47,456 nt of DNA, taken from JAUUZQ01 sp964538375. GTDB taxonomy: Bacteria > Bacteroidota > Bacteroidia > Bacteroidales > GCA-2748055. The position numbers and the translations under genes were made by a program. Of this stretch, positions 1 through 7,761 are shown piece by piece (the first letter of the stretch is position 1; each line of letters starts with the position of its first letter). The DNA lies in NCBI GenBank assembly GCA_964538375.1, contig CAZIFQ010000024.1, positions 1 to 47,456 on the forward strand. The letters run 5' to 3'. The notes under the pieces are model-generated. The model saw only the letters and a program-made list of their open reading frames with translations, had not been told where the DNA came from and ran no database searches.

Positions 1-157
1 TAAGTAACAATACTACAAATAAAAAAAGATGCCTCGACACATTCATTTTAGAAATTTAGTAAAAAAAGAGAAGTGGAGTTCAAACCTTAACATTTATTAA
101 CTTGAGAGGGGGAAACCAGGAGACCAGGAAAGAGGGAAAGAAGCAGAGAGGGAATGA

Positions 158-394
158 TGCAATAATGGAATTGTGTGGAGCAACGATGCCAAACACATGT
201 ATTATATTGATACTCCAACCCGCGAAGTAATGGAATATGCCTATGATGTTACTGCAGGTGATGAACTGAAGGATTTATATATTACAACCGCCAGAATTGG
301 CACTTCAATGGAAGAGTTAGAGCATTTTCCTGATGCAGGTATGCTTTTCAAAATTTCACTACAATCAGAAGGTGTAAGCTCTTTTTGCTACTAG
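158..394 (+). pseudogene. SMP-30/regucalcin (gluconolactonase-like) remnant with internal deletion
   Basis: The open frame follows a TGA at 155-157 and has no good start; the first usable codon is GTG at 173. Its first part (NGIVWSNDAKHMYYIDTPTR) matches the middle of SMP-30/gluconolactonase/LRE proteins, where a WS.D...MYYIDT strand is typical. Its second part (DLYITTARIGTSMEELE, then AGMLFKI) matches the extreme C-terminus of the same family. Family members have about 60-75 residues between these two segments, including the metal-binding DGM region, and these are missing. About 78 codons remain of a usual 280-300. I read it as a gene truncated at the 5' end with an in-frame internal deletion. 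The assignment rests on motif recall, not a search. Confidence 0.6.
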
Positions 395-473
395 AATATC
401 GCATTTAAGATGATTTTTAACATAAGATTCATTCTATTTTAACTTTACTGTTTTTTTTTCACGGTTATAGACC

Positions 474-481
474 TATATTTG
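474..481 (+). promoter_or_regulatory. Bacteroidota -7 box for the FMN-binding lipoprotein
   Basis: TATATTTG fits the Bacteroidota consensus TAnnTTTG and lies 46 bases before the ATG at 528. A T-rich stretch around 450-459 sits where the -33 element is expected. Confidence 0.5.
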
Positions 482-527
482 CAACTTATTTAGCTCTCTA
501 TATATATATACATGTAAATTTTTAACC

Positions 528-1361
528 ATGAAAAAAACACTTTTTATTTTATTTACATTCATGATTGTTATGGTTTCTTGTCAAAAGGACCTATCATACG
601 TGGATGGAGATTATTCTGTTGAATTTGATTACCATGATTCTCATGGTTGGAAAGCATTTATCGATTTCACGCTTGTATCTGACGAGATTACAGCAATAGA
701 CTTCGATTATCTTGACAGCTCTGACAATCGCAAATCAACAGATGCAGATTACAACGAAACAATGCTGGGTATTATCGGAACAAATCCAGAAACATTCCTT
801 CCTGAGTTAGAGACTCAGTTAATGAATGCAACGATTGCTCCTGATTTCACAGGAATTGACGGTGTAACCGGTGCTACTCACTCAGCACATGATGCAGAAT
901 TGCTCATTGAATCTGCTCTTGAATCTGCTGTAGCTGGAGATCTTAATGTAATTGCTCTTCAGCCCATCTACGTTGATGGAACTTACTCAGCTGAATACGA
1001 TGCATTGGATTCACATGGCTGGATGGCATTTATTGAGATTACGCTTGCTGGTGACACAATCACTGCAGCTGATTTTGATTATTATGATGTAGACATGAAT
1101 CGTAAGTCAGAAGATGCTGATTACAACGAGACCATGCTCGGTATTGCCGGAACAAATCCTGAAGCATTTTGCCCAGGACTAGAAGCAACCATCATGAGTG
1201 CTACTATCAGGCCAAGACTTGAAGGAGTTGACACCTGGACAGGAGCTACTCATTCATCTGAAAATGCGACAGAGCTGCTGGAAGCTACTCTTGAACTGGC
1301 AGTTGAAGGAGAAGAAACTGAAGTTGTACTTGTACAACCTGATCCGGTTGTTCTTAAGTAA
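528..1361 (+). CDS. Lipoprotein with two tandem FMN-binding domains
   Basis: 277 residues. The N-terminus is a lipoprotein signal peptide with lipobox MVSC (Cys18), so the mature protein is probably anchored at the cell surface or in the periplasm. Two homologous halves follow, about residues 25-137 and 148-260. Each has DGxYS.E(F/Y)D..DSHGW, then DADYNETMLGI.GTNPE, and ends with TGATHS (Thr114-Thr117 and Thr238-Thr241). The [ST]GAT motif is where ApbE attaches FMN to threonine in NqrC, RnfG and related FMN-binding domains, so two flavins per polypeptide are inferred. The halves are similar enough to suggest a fairly recent duplication. Related proteins are the Tpp15-like membrane-anchored lipoproteins. 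A promoter and a strong terminator flank it, so it looks monocistronic. The electron partner is unknown. Confidence 0.75.
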   Translation: MKKTLFILFTFMIVMVSCQKDLSYVDGDYSVEFDYHDSHGWKAFIDFTLVSDEITAIDFDYLDSSDNRKSTDADYNETMLGIIGTNPETFLPELETQLMNATIAPDFTGIDGVTGATHSAHDAELLIESALESAVAGDLNVIALQPIYVDGTYSAEYDALDSHGWMAFIEITLAGDTITAADFDYYDVDMNRKSEDADYNETMLGIAGTNPEAFCPGLEATIMSATIRPRLEGVDTWTGATHSSENATELLEATLELAVEGEETEVVLVQPDPVVLK

Positions 1362-1380
1362 TCTCAACCATTTTATAAAA

Positions 1381-1410
1381 AAGGTGCATTTTTTATGCAC
1401 CTTTTTTTTT
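1381..1410. terminator. Bidirectional intrinsic terminator
   Basis: AAGGTGCAT pairs with ATGCACCTT around a T-rich loop. Nine T follow on the + strand and an A-run precedes it, so it works in both directions. It ends the FMN-binding lipoprotein and the short opposing reading frame. Confidence 0.85.
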
Positions 1411-1421
1411 GCTATTTTTTT

Positions 1422-1598
1422 CTATTGCAAATCGAATACGACAGGTATATGCATGAAGACCGGAACTCGCTGAGTGCCTTGCATAGCAGGCCTGAACTGA
1501 ACCAGGTTCCTGTCAACCGGCTCCGGAAGTGGGGCTTTCTCTTCCTCATAGTACGATGAAAAATCATAGTCTATATCAACATCTTCGGCAATAAGCAT
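1422..1598 (-). pseudogene. TonB C-terminal domain remnant (short ORF)
   Basis: 58 codons from an ATG at 1598; the frame is open a little further upstream to a TAA near 1650. The last 25 residues (RPAMQGTQRVPVFMHIPVVF) resemble the end of the TonB C-terminal domain, where FxPA...G.pVpv...iPi.F is typical. The upstream part is acidic and Tyr-rich. The transmembrane segment, the Pro-rich linker and most of the C-terminal domain are absent, so it would not work as an energy transducer. It ends at the shared bidirectional terminator, as a formerly real gene would. A small expressed protein cannot be excluded. Confidence 0.4.
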
Positions 1599-1691
1599 AT
1601 CATAATAATCTATATTATAAAAAATCGAACCAATTGAATTAAAGAATGTTTAATCTTTGTAAATTTATTCTTTGTCAAAAACGCTAAAAAT

Positions 1692-2642
1692 ATGGATGAG
1701 ATAGTATTCCTGGATATTTCAACTGTTGGTTCAGTTGAAAATTTAAAACTTCTAAAACTGCTGGGAAAAGTTGATTTCTTTGAAGATACCCTTCCCAACC
1801 AGGTAGTTGAACGTTCAGTAGGGAAAGATATTATTATCACCAACAAAGTTGAGATTACTGCTGATATAATGAAACAATTACCTGATCTTAAACTAATCTG
1901 CGTGGCTGCCACAGGAGTCAATAACGTGGATTTCGCTTTTGCTGAAAAGAAAGAAATCCAGGTAAAAAATGTAGTCAACTATTCATCCGACTCTGTGGCA
2001 CAGTTAACTTTTACCATGTTGCTTTACCTGGTAAACCGTCCGGGCTACTACGACAATTATGTTAAAAGAGGGGCATATGCAAAGAGCAGCTCATTTACTC
2101 ACCACGGCGAACCTTTCTGGGAGCTGCGTGGCAAACGAATGGGTATCATTGGATTGGGCACCATTGGCCGCCAGGTAGCAAGAATTGCTGAAGCTTTTGG
2201 GATGGAAGTGGTTTTCTATTCCACCACTGGAAGAAACAACAATATAAATTATAAGCGCTTTGAGCTTGACGACTTACTGAAAAATTCTGATGTCATCTCC
2301 ATACATGCCCCACTGAATGAACTTACTAAGGGACTGATTACTTATGCTAAAATGAAACTGATGCGTCCTTGCGCTATCTTGCTCAACCTGGGCAGAGGAG
2401 GTATAGTTATTGAAAAAGACCTTGCCCGGGCATTAGATGACAATGTTATTGGTGGTGCGGGAATTGATGTATTCGTCAATGAGCCAATTGAAGCTGATAA
2501 TCCACTTCTCAGGGTATACGACAAAGATAAGCTGATCATTACTCCGCATATGGCCTGGGCCTCAAAAGAGGCACGTGAACTACTGGTACAAAAAATAGTT
2601 CAGAATATTGAAATCTATCAGAAAGGAAGAGCAAAACAGTAA
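1692..2642 (+). CDS. D-2-hydroxyacid dehydrogenase (glycerate dehydrogenase type)
   Basis: 316 residues, the usual length for the family. The NAD-binding Rossmann motif GLGTIG is at residues 154-159. The catalytic triad of the D-isomer-specific 2-hydroxyacid dehydrogenases is visible: Arg235 in LNLGRGG, Glu264 in VNEP and His286 in TPHMAW. Family members reduce 2-keto acids such as hydroxypyruvate or glyoxylate, or oxidise the D-hydroxy acid, with NAD(P)H. The closest recognisable type is glycerate/hydroxypyruvate reductase (HprA-like), but the substrate cannot be fixed from motifs. The ATG at 1692 gives a complete N-terminal domain. The next gene starts 64 bases downstream on the same strand without an obvious terminator between. 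Confidence 0.85.
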   Translation: MDEIVFLDISTVGSVENLKLLKLLGKVDFFEDTLPNQVVERSVGKDIIITNKVEITADIMKQLPDLKLICVAATGVNNVDFAFAEKKEIQVKNVVNYSSDSVAQLTFTMLLYLVNRPGYYDNYVKRGAYAKSSSFTHHGEPFWELRGKRMGIIGLGTIGRQVARIAEAFGMEVVFYSTTGRNNNINYKRFELDDLLKNSDVISIHAPLNELTKGLITYAKMKLMRPCAILLNLGRGGIVIEKDLARALDDNVIGGAGIDVFVNEPIEADNPLLRVYDKDKLIITPHMAWASKEARELLVQKIVQNIEIYQKGRAKQ

Positions 2643-2706
2643 GCTTATTTCGCTTATTTCATCAAAATGCTGTATCTTGATCTTGCCTTATAAGATATCA
2701 TTTGCT

Positions 2707-3315
2707 ATGGTAAGCATAAAACATATCCTCATACTTATTATTTCGGTTCATACCTTAACCACACTTCATGCCCAGGATGAAAAACCACCTTATGAGAAAA
2801 AATTAACGCTGAACCTGGGTGGAGGTCCTGCACTACTTGGACTTGATTACGGATTACAACTTGAGAATCAGCTTGTATTGGAAGTAAGCAAGTTTGTCTC
2901 CATATCTACATCCTATGGCACTGCGCAGGCCTACGAAGGCATGGATGATGTCAAGCGGGAATATTCACCTGAACCGGACTTAACAGGTGATGATTTTACA
3001 CGACATCAATCGCTGATTTATGCACGGCTGGGATTGGAAATCACGCCATTAAACACAGAACATCACAGGGCATATCTCGGGATCGGTCCTAGCTTAAATT
3101 TTTATAACTTTTCCGGGGGAAATATCATTTCCACCGCAGATACTACAATCTTCATTTTAAGCAATAGTCGCTCAACTGTGTTTACTTATAGCTTTTTCGG
3201 AGGATATGATTTTATTTTTAAAGAACACTACCTCCTGGGTGTTTCCTTCTATTTTTCAAGGTACGTGGAAGACCCGATGTATAGCATTATGTGGAGAGGA
3301 GGATACCGGTTTTAA
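2707..3315 (+). CDS. Secreted outer-membrane beta-barrel-like protein
   Basis: 202 residues from the ATG at 2707. A longer frame reaches back to 2608 but overlaps the upstream gene, and only the 2707 start puts a signal peptide (hydrophobic ILILIISVHTLTT, cleavage after HAQ) at the N-terminus. The mature part alternates polar and hydrophobic residues and is rich in Gly, Tyr and Phe (LNLGGGPALLG, FFGGYDFIF, YSIMWRGGYRF). It ends in an aromatic residue, as beta-barrel outer-membrane proteins do. No specific family or ligand is recognisable. It may be co-transcribed with the dehydrogenase upstream. Confidence 0.6.
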   Translation: MVSIKHILILIISVHTLTTLHAQDEKPPYEKKLTLNLGGGPALLGLDYGLQLENQLVLEVSKFVSISTSYGTAQAYEGMDDVKREYSPEPDLTGDDFTRHQSLIYARLGLEITPLNTEHHRAYLGIGPSLNFYNFSGGNIISTADTTIFILSNSRSTVFTYSFFGGYDFIFKEHYLLGVSFYFSRYVEDPMYSIMWRGGYRF

Positions 3316-3320
3316 AACAC

Positions 3321-3357
3321 ACAAAAAAGAGACAAGCTTAACAAAACCTGTCTCTCT
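3321..3357 (-). terminator. Intrinsic terminator of the DUF1080 gene
   Basis: On the - strand AGAGACA pairs with TGTCTCT around a 14-base loop and is followed by TTTTTTG. It lies 25 bases past the stop of the DUF1080 gene. It has no T-run in the + direction. Confidence 0.6.
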
Positions 3358-3381
3358 CTGTAAGTATAATTTAAGTAAGGC

Positions 3382-4194
3382 CTACTTCTCCTTGATCCGG
3401 ATATTTCTGAACCATACGTCATCACCATGATCCTGTAGTCCTATAAATCCTTCTGCAGCCACATCTGCCCACGTCTCATTCAATCCAGGAAATTTAGAAC
3501 CAGCCACCAGCTCATTCCATTCCGGAGTCCAGAGGTGATATTCAAGAACCTGTTCTCCATTCATGAAATGAATAACTGTCCCCTTGAAACAAATAATTTC
3601 TACTGAATTCCACTCACCTGCAGGCTTAGCATTTTGAGGAACAGCAGGAATAAGGTCATACAATGAACCAGCTTGCCTGTTTCCGTCTTTTCCAAGCATT
3701 GCATCAGGATGCTCTGCGTTATCCAGTACCTGCATTTCAGGAGCTGTTTTCCAAATACAATCAAAATCAGGAGTCTCTTGTCCGAGGTAGAAGATACCTG
3801 AATTACCCCCCGAAGAAATTTTCCAATCTAATTTCAAATGAAAATTTTTATAGATCTTATCATAAATAATATCTCCACCATCTTTTGCTCCAGCTTCTCC
3901 CCTACCTGAGCTATTACATTTCAAGGCATCATCTTCAATAATCCAACCTGAAGGCAAAGTTTCTTTTGAATAACCACGCCAACCATCTGTAGTCTTTCCA
4001 TCAAACAACAAAACAAATCCTTGTTCCGCTTCTTCTGCAGATAAGGTATTCATTGTAACAGCTTCGGTTTTAACTTTCTCTTGTTCACCGGCAACAACGG
4101 CTTCTTTTTTTGTCTCTGTATTGCAGGATGTAAAAACAATCCCGGCAAGAAGAGCCACAGTCATAATTTTTAACAGATCACTAATTTTTTTCAT
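3382..4194 (-). CDS. DUF1080 (3-keto-disaccharide hydrolase domain) lipoprotein
   Basis: 270 residues. The lipobox is FTSC after a short hydrophobic segment, so it is an exported lipoprotein. From about residue 60 to the end it is one DUF1080/3-keto-disaccharide hydrolase domain, a concanavalin-like beta-sandwich. Hallmarks are FVLLFDGKTTDGWRGY, LKLDWKISSGGNSGIFY, PEMQVLDN, AGSLYDLI, GEWNSVEII and a C-terminal FIGLQDHGDDVWFRNIRI. Characterised members cleave 3-keto-glycosides or bind sugars; which applies here is unknown. It is a single gene with its own terminator. The stretch upstream (4195-4342) is AT-rich with no clear promoter box. Confidence 0.85.
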   Translation of the reverse strand: MKKISDLLKIMTVALLAGIVFTSCNTETKKEAVVAGEQEKVKTEAVTMNTLSAEEAEQGFVLLFDGKTTDGWRGYSKETLPSGWIIEDDALKCNSSGRGEAGAKDGGDIIYDKIYKNFHLKLDWKISSGGNSGIFYLGQETPDFDCIWKTAPEMQVLDNAEHPDAMLGKDGNRQAGSLYDLIPAVPQNAKPAGEWNSVEIICFKGTVIHFMNGEQVLEYHLWTPEWNELVAGSKFPGLNETWADVAAEGFIGLQDHGDDVWFRNIRIKEK

Positions 4195-4342
4195 TTTCTT
4201 TTGGTTTAATATTTAAAATTTCTATTTCGCTTTTGTGCATATAAATTTCGAAAAATATTCGCTCATATTCAAATAATGTTTTGAATCTGAAATTTCAATG
4301 TTTTCAGGTACCTGGTCACCTTCAAATTCCTCAATATATTAA

Positions 4343-5014
4343 TTACACTTTGAGTAGCGCTGTTAGTCTATCCCTGTCCACTATTCTGATTACATCCCTC
4401 TCCGAATCAATAATTCCCTCCGCATTCATTTTTCGAATTTCACGTGATAAAGACGGACGTGTTACTCCAAATAGTTCCGACATTTGTTGGTGAGTAATCG
4501 GTAGCTGTAATGTTTCTTTCTCTTGAGAATAATGTAAAATAAAACCTGCAATTTTAGCTCTGATTGAAGGGAAAGACACAAACTTAATCTTCTCGGTCAA
4601 AAACTGAGCCCGACTGGAAATGGCACTCAGAAAATTATCCAGTAAAGTGAGGTTTTGCTGCATTAATCTTGAAAACTCATCCCTATGCATCTGCCAAATA
4701 ACTGTATCTCCCAATGAGATCACATTCACAGGATACATACGTCTTTTTCCATATAGAAAAGCAGGAGCAATCATCATAGTTGGAACAATGTCTTCAATTT
4801 TTAAAATCTTACCGGATAGATCCATCATTTCTCCACTTACATTTCCTTCCACAACAATGCGGGCATGATTGCAAGGCGCACCGGACTGGGCGATTATTTC
4901 ATCTTTTTTGTAACGCTTATATTGAAAAACAGAATTTTCGAGAATTACTTCAATCTCTTCCATGGAGAGAGAGCGGAATACAATAGTTTCGGAAAGTATT
5001 TCTAAATAACTCAT
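4343..5014 (-). CDS. Crp/Fnr-family transcriptional regulator (HcpR-like context)
   Basis: 223 residues. An N-terminal cyclic-nucleotide-binding-type beta-barrel (about 15-120) is followed by a dimerisation helix and a C-terminal winged helix. The Crp recognition region reads LPITHQQMSELFGVTRPSLS. FNR-type cysteine clusters are absent (only one Cys, in GAPCNHAR), so it does not sense oxygen through a [4Fe-4S] cluster; heme or another ligand is possible. It is divergent from the Fe-S protein at 5133, and the spacer holds a perfect TTGTAAC-N4-GTTACAA palindrome. That matches the Crp/Fnr site class described for HcpR, the nitrosative-stress regulator. The HcpR assignment is inference from site and neighbour. 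Confidence 0.75.
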   Translation of the reverse strand: MSYLEILSETIVFRSLSMEEIEVILENSVFQYKRYKKDEIIAQSGAPCNHARIVVEGNVSGEMMDLSGKILKIEDIVPTMMIAPAFLYGKRRMYPVNVISLGDTVIWQMHRDEFSRLMQQNLTLLDNFLSAISSRAQFLTEKIKFVSFPSIRAKIAGFILHYSQEKETLQLPITHQQMSELFGVTRPSLSREIRKMNAEGIIDSERDVIRIVDRDRLTALLKV

Positions 5015-5058
5015 TCAATCATCATTATCGATCATACAATGCTGTGTAGATCTGGCTC

Positions 5059-5076
5059 TTGTAACATTGGTTACAA
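5059..5076. promoter_or_regulatory. Crp/Fnr-type operator
   Basis: TTGTAACATTGGTTACAA is a perfect 7+7 palindrome with a 4-base spacer. Its centre lies about 43 bases before the start expected from the -7 box at 5097-5104, the position used by class II activators. It is the likely site for the divergent regulator. Confidence 0.75.
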
Positions 5077-5096
5077 TGCGAAATAATCAATCAGCT

Positions 5097-5104
5097 TACT
5101 TTTG
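5097..5104 (+). promoter_or_regulatory. -7 box for the Fe-S protein gene
   Basis: TACTTTTG matches TAnnTTTG and lies 29 bases before the ATG at 5133. The -33 region is taken up by the palindromic operator, which fits activator-dependent transcription. Confidence 0.55.
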
Positions 5105-5132
5105 TTAGCAAGTAAAGATAAAATAAATAAAG

Positions 5133-6101
5133 ATGGAAAGAGATATAATACATATTGATGCGGAACTGTGTGACGGATGTGGTGATTGCATACCAAACTG
5201 CCATGAAGGAGCCCTGCAACTGATAGATGGCAAAGCCACGCTCATCAGCGATCTTATGTGCGACGGACTGGGTGCCTGCATCGGTCATTGTCCACAAGGA
5301 GCTATAACCATGGAGAAAAGAGAAGCTGAACCCTACAATGAAACTGAAGTGATTAAAGGAATGGCGGAGAAAGGCAAAAACGTAGTTATTGCGCATCTAA
5401 AGCACCTGGTCGAACACAATGAACTTGATTTTGTAAAAGAGGGATTTGCATGGTTAAGGAAAAACAGGGAATTGCTAACATTTGACCTTGACGAAGTGAC
5501 AACGCTTATACATACCAATAAAGAAAAAATGTTCACTGACGTTAAAGTTAGCGTGAACAAGGAAGAAAAACTCTATTTGGTTAAAAATCCGGAGGAAAAG
5601 ATCAATGTAGCACAGATGGCGCCACAGGTAGAATCATCAGCATGCGGCTGTGCTGGATTACAAGTTAAAGAGATTAAGAATGAAGTTTTGCCAATAAGGA
5701 GTGATACTGTTGCTCAGCCAAGCGAATTAAGACAATGGCCCGTGCAGTTTCACCTTATTAATCCCGCTGCCGGATATTTTAAAGGAGCAGATGTCCTCCT
5801 TGCAGCAGATTGTTCTGCATATACAATGGGTAATTTTCATTCAGACTACCTGAGAGGAAAATCACTCATAATTGCATGTCCGAAGTTAGACAGCAACCAG
5901 GAATCTTACATTCAAAAATTGATTCAATTAATTGATCATTCCATGATTAACACACTACATGTATTCATTATGGAAGTTCCTTGCTGTGGTGGATTATTAA
6001 GGATTATTGATCAAGCAGTTGGACAGGCAAACAGGAAAGTTCCGGTGAAATGTTCGGTCGTCAGTGCAGAGGGTAATATACTGTCTGAGGAGTGGATATA
6101 A
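5133..6101 (+). CDS. Ferredoxin-like 4Fe-4S protein with C-terminal extension
   Basis: 322 residues. The N-terminus (about 1-60) is a two-cluster ferredoxin domain. The first cluster motif is complete (CDGCGDCIPNC). The second reads CDGLGACIGHCP, with Leu where the second Cys normally sits, so it has three canonical ligands. Residues 60-190 are charged and contain an unusual CGCAG segment. The C-terminal half (about 190-322) has LINPAAGYFKGADVLLAADCSAYTMG and PCCGG, possible further metal or redox cysteines. Proteins of this shape sit near the hybrid cluster protein Hcp in Bacteroidota, but no hcp gene lies in this window. It is probably cytoplasmic and part of the divergent regulator's regulon. 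Confidence 0.7.
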   Translation: MERDIIHIDAELCDGCGDCIPNCHEGALQLIDGKATLISDLMCDGLGACIGHCPQGAITMEKREAEPYNETEVIKGMAEKGKNVVIAHLKHLVEHNELDFVKEGFAWLRKNRELLTFDLDEVTTLIHTNKEKMFTDVKVSVNKEEKLYLVKNPEEKINVAQMAPQVESSACGCAGLQVKEIKNEVLPIRSDTVAQPSELRQWPVQFHLINPAAGYFKGADVLLAADCSAYTMGNFHSDYLRGKSLIIACPKLDSNQESYIQKLIQLIDHSMINTLHVFIMEVPCCGGLLRIIDQAVGQANRKVPVKCSVVSAEGNILSEEWI

Positions 6102-6214
6102 AAGCATTGTGGATATCCTTGACTTGAATTGAATCTGATTTTGTTGTAACTTATTCGCAATATTGACCATTGGCCAATGACTTTATCCTCTCTTTGTTGG
6201 TATGTATTGTTATT

Positions 6215-6757
6215 ATGACATTAAAGAATTACCACATGAAAAGTTCTGGCTCTTTATCAGATAAACGACATTTTCTGTCAGACCTGGTCCAAATGCATGA
6301 CCAGTTATATTACTATGCACTTCAGCTTACAGAGAGCCGGGATGATGCCCTGGATCTTGTTCAGGAAACCTCGTACAAAGCCCTTAAGTATAATACTAAT
6401 AATCAGCAATATGAGCATGTGAGGGCTTGGCTGTATACCATTCTGAAAAATACTTACATCAATCACCTTCGAAGCGGGTACAATAAGAACACATGGATTA
6501 GCAAGGAGGATAACAGTCAACAATTGTTACAACATGCCGTTCCGGAATATGATCAACCCGACAGAATTTACTTCAGGAAAGAATTAAAGGAAAAAATTTC
6601 AAATTTGCCCAATAACTATTCAAAACCTTTATCCTTATACCTGATAGGATATTCCTATAAGGAGATTTCTGAAATGATGCATGTCCCTATCGGCACAGTT
6701 AAAAGCAGGATTTTTATTGCTAAACAGAAGATTCAGAAAGTTTATGCAGTATGTTGA
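6215..6757 (+). CDS. ECF-type RNA polymerase sigma factor
   Basis: 180 residues from the ATG at 6215; an ATG at 6236 is equally possible, and a longer non-ATG frame from 6170 adds a hydrophobic stretch unlike sigma factors. Region 2 is seen in LYYYALQLTESRDDALDLVQ and VRAWLYTILKNTYINHLR. Region 4 is the helix-turn-helix GYSYKEISEMMHVPIGTVKS near the C-terminus. These are typical of the small ECF sigma factors abundant in Bacteroidota. No anti-sigma factor gene follows; instead a truncated thioredoxin-like fragment overlaps its last codons. The partner that controls it is therefore not visible here. Confidence 0.85.
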   Translation: MTLKNYHMKSSGSLSDKRHFLSDLVQMHDQLYYYALQLTESRDDALDLVQETSYKALKYNTNNQQYEHVRAWLYTILKNTYINHLRSGYNKNTWISKEDNSQQLLQHAVPEYDQPDRIYFRKELKEKISNLPNNYSKPLSLYLIGYSYKEISEMMHVPIGTVKSRIFIAKQKIQKVYAVC

Positions 6758-6890
6758 CGAAAGCTGGTCGGGAGCAATACCGGCAACACTTATATATGGG
6801 AACGAAAAGCGACGATTCATTCCTACAGAATTAACAAGAGAGGAATTATTTGAAGTTGTAGGAACTTTTTTTGATCATAAAAACGGTAAT
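6738..6890 (+). pseudogene. C-terminal remnant of a TlpA/thioredoxin-like protein
   Basis: One frame overlapping the end of the sigma factor gene encodes VDESWSGAIPATLIYGNEKR followed by a TREELFEVV helix. This is the cis-Pro strand and last helix of TlpA-like thioredoxin proteins, in which (W)(S/Y)GxIPATxIY is characteristic. The domain's catalytic CxxC half is missing. The frame has no stop at the expected end and runs into the start of the next thioredoxin-fold gene. It looks like the residue of a deletion that removed the first of two tandem thioredoxin genes. Confidence 0.5.
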
Positions 6891-6891
6891 T

Positions 6892-7497
6892 ATGAAAAAT
6901 ATATATTTGTCAGGCATCTTATTATTTGCCATCTCAGTATCTCTGTCAGCACAGCTGATACCGGGTGACAAGGCAGCCCAATTCACTTTAAAAAATGTAG
7001 ATTCAAAGATGGTCAGCTTAAGTGATTATGAAGACAATAAAGGTGTAATTCTTGTATTTATCTGCAACCCATGTCCTTTTTCAAGGGCCTATGAGCAAAG
7101 GATTATTAACATTCATAATTTCTATGCTCCAAAAGGTTACCCGGTAGTAGCTATCAATCCAAATGACGAAACACTATCGCCGGACGATACTTTTATGAAG
7201 ATGCAAAAGCGTTCAGAGGAAAAGAAATATCCATTCCCTTATTTGAAAGATGCAAAACAAGATGTATTCAGGGCATATGGGGCAACAAGAATCCCGCACA
7301 TCTACCTCCTGGAAAACGATAATGGAACATTTAGGGTAGCTTACATTGGCGCTATTGATAACAATGCCATGGATTCAAAAGATGTTTCGAAAAGGTACCT
7401 GGAAAAAGCAATTGCTAAATTGATAAAAGGAGAAGACCCTGATCCTGCAGAAGTAAAGGCAATTGGATGTACAATTAAAGCAAAAAAAAAGATGTAA
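6892..7497 (+). CDS. Exported thioredoxin-fold (AhpC/TSA-like redoxin) protein
   Basis: 201 residues from the ATG at 6892; the longer frame from 6871 uses a non-ATG start and pushes the signal peptide inside. The signal peptide is LSGILLFAISVSLSA. The redoxin domain begins at LIPGDKAAQFTL. The active-site segment is CNPCPFS with Cys58 and Cys61, and the cis-Pro strand reads TRIPHIYLLE. A C-terminal KAIGCTIKAKKK tail holds a further Cys that could take part in a disulfide. Members of this group are periplasmic thioredoxin-like or peroxiredoxin-like proteins. The remnant of a second thioredoxin gene directly upstream suggests it once formed a pair. It ends in a terminator hairpin that overlaps the stop codon. 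Confidence 0.75.
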   Translation: MKNIYLSGILLFAISVSLSAQLIPGDKAAQFTLKNVDSKMVSLSDYEDNKGVILVFICNPCPFSRAYEQRIINIHNFYAPKGYPVVAINPNDETLSPDDTFMKMQKRSEEKKYPFPYLKDAKQDVFRAYGATRIPHIYLLENDNGTFRVAYIGAIDNNAMDSKDVSKRYLEKAIAKLIKGEDPDPAEVKAIGCTIKAKKKM

Positions 7498-7509
7498 AGC
7501 ATCTTTTTA
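7484..7509 (+). terminator. Intrinsic terminator overlapping the redoxin stop codon
   Basis: AAAAGATG (7487-7494) pairs with CATCTTTT (7500-7507) around a five-base loop that contains the stop TAA. A T-run follows. Confidence 0.65.
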
Positions 7510-7730
7510 GCACTGCTCACATTCACACTAACTGAAGTAAAAATAATTTGTTCATTGTATAGTTGCTTTGTAAATGGAGTTTATTATAGCTGTAGATTTT
7601 ATAGAAATATAAGCAACATTTGAAAATTCTATCGATATACTTTCCTATGATGGGTTTTCAGGAACTATTAGAAAAAAGCTGGCAGGTACATAAGCTGTTG
7701 TTAAATAGTTTTTTTATAGCTAAAAGAGAT

Positions 7731-7738
7731 TACTTTTG
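7731..7738 (+). promoter_or_regulatory. -7 box for the MarC-family gene
   Basis: TACTTTTG fits TAnnTTTG and lies 23 bases before the ATG at 7762; a T-run at 7709-7715 is in the -33 zone. The rest of the 7510-7761 spacer shows nothing recognisable. Confidence 0.55.
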
Positions 7739-7761
7739 CAGCGAATTTAAATGCATTGGTT

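Noticed and set aside
115..152. Purine-rich stretch with ACCAGGAG-like units as a tandem repeat
   Set aside because: Only two clear 8-base units; too short and degenerate to call.
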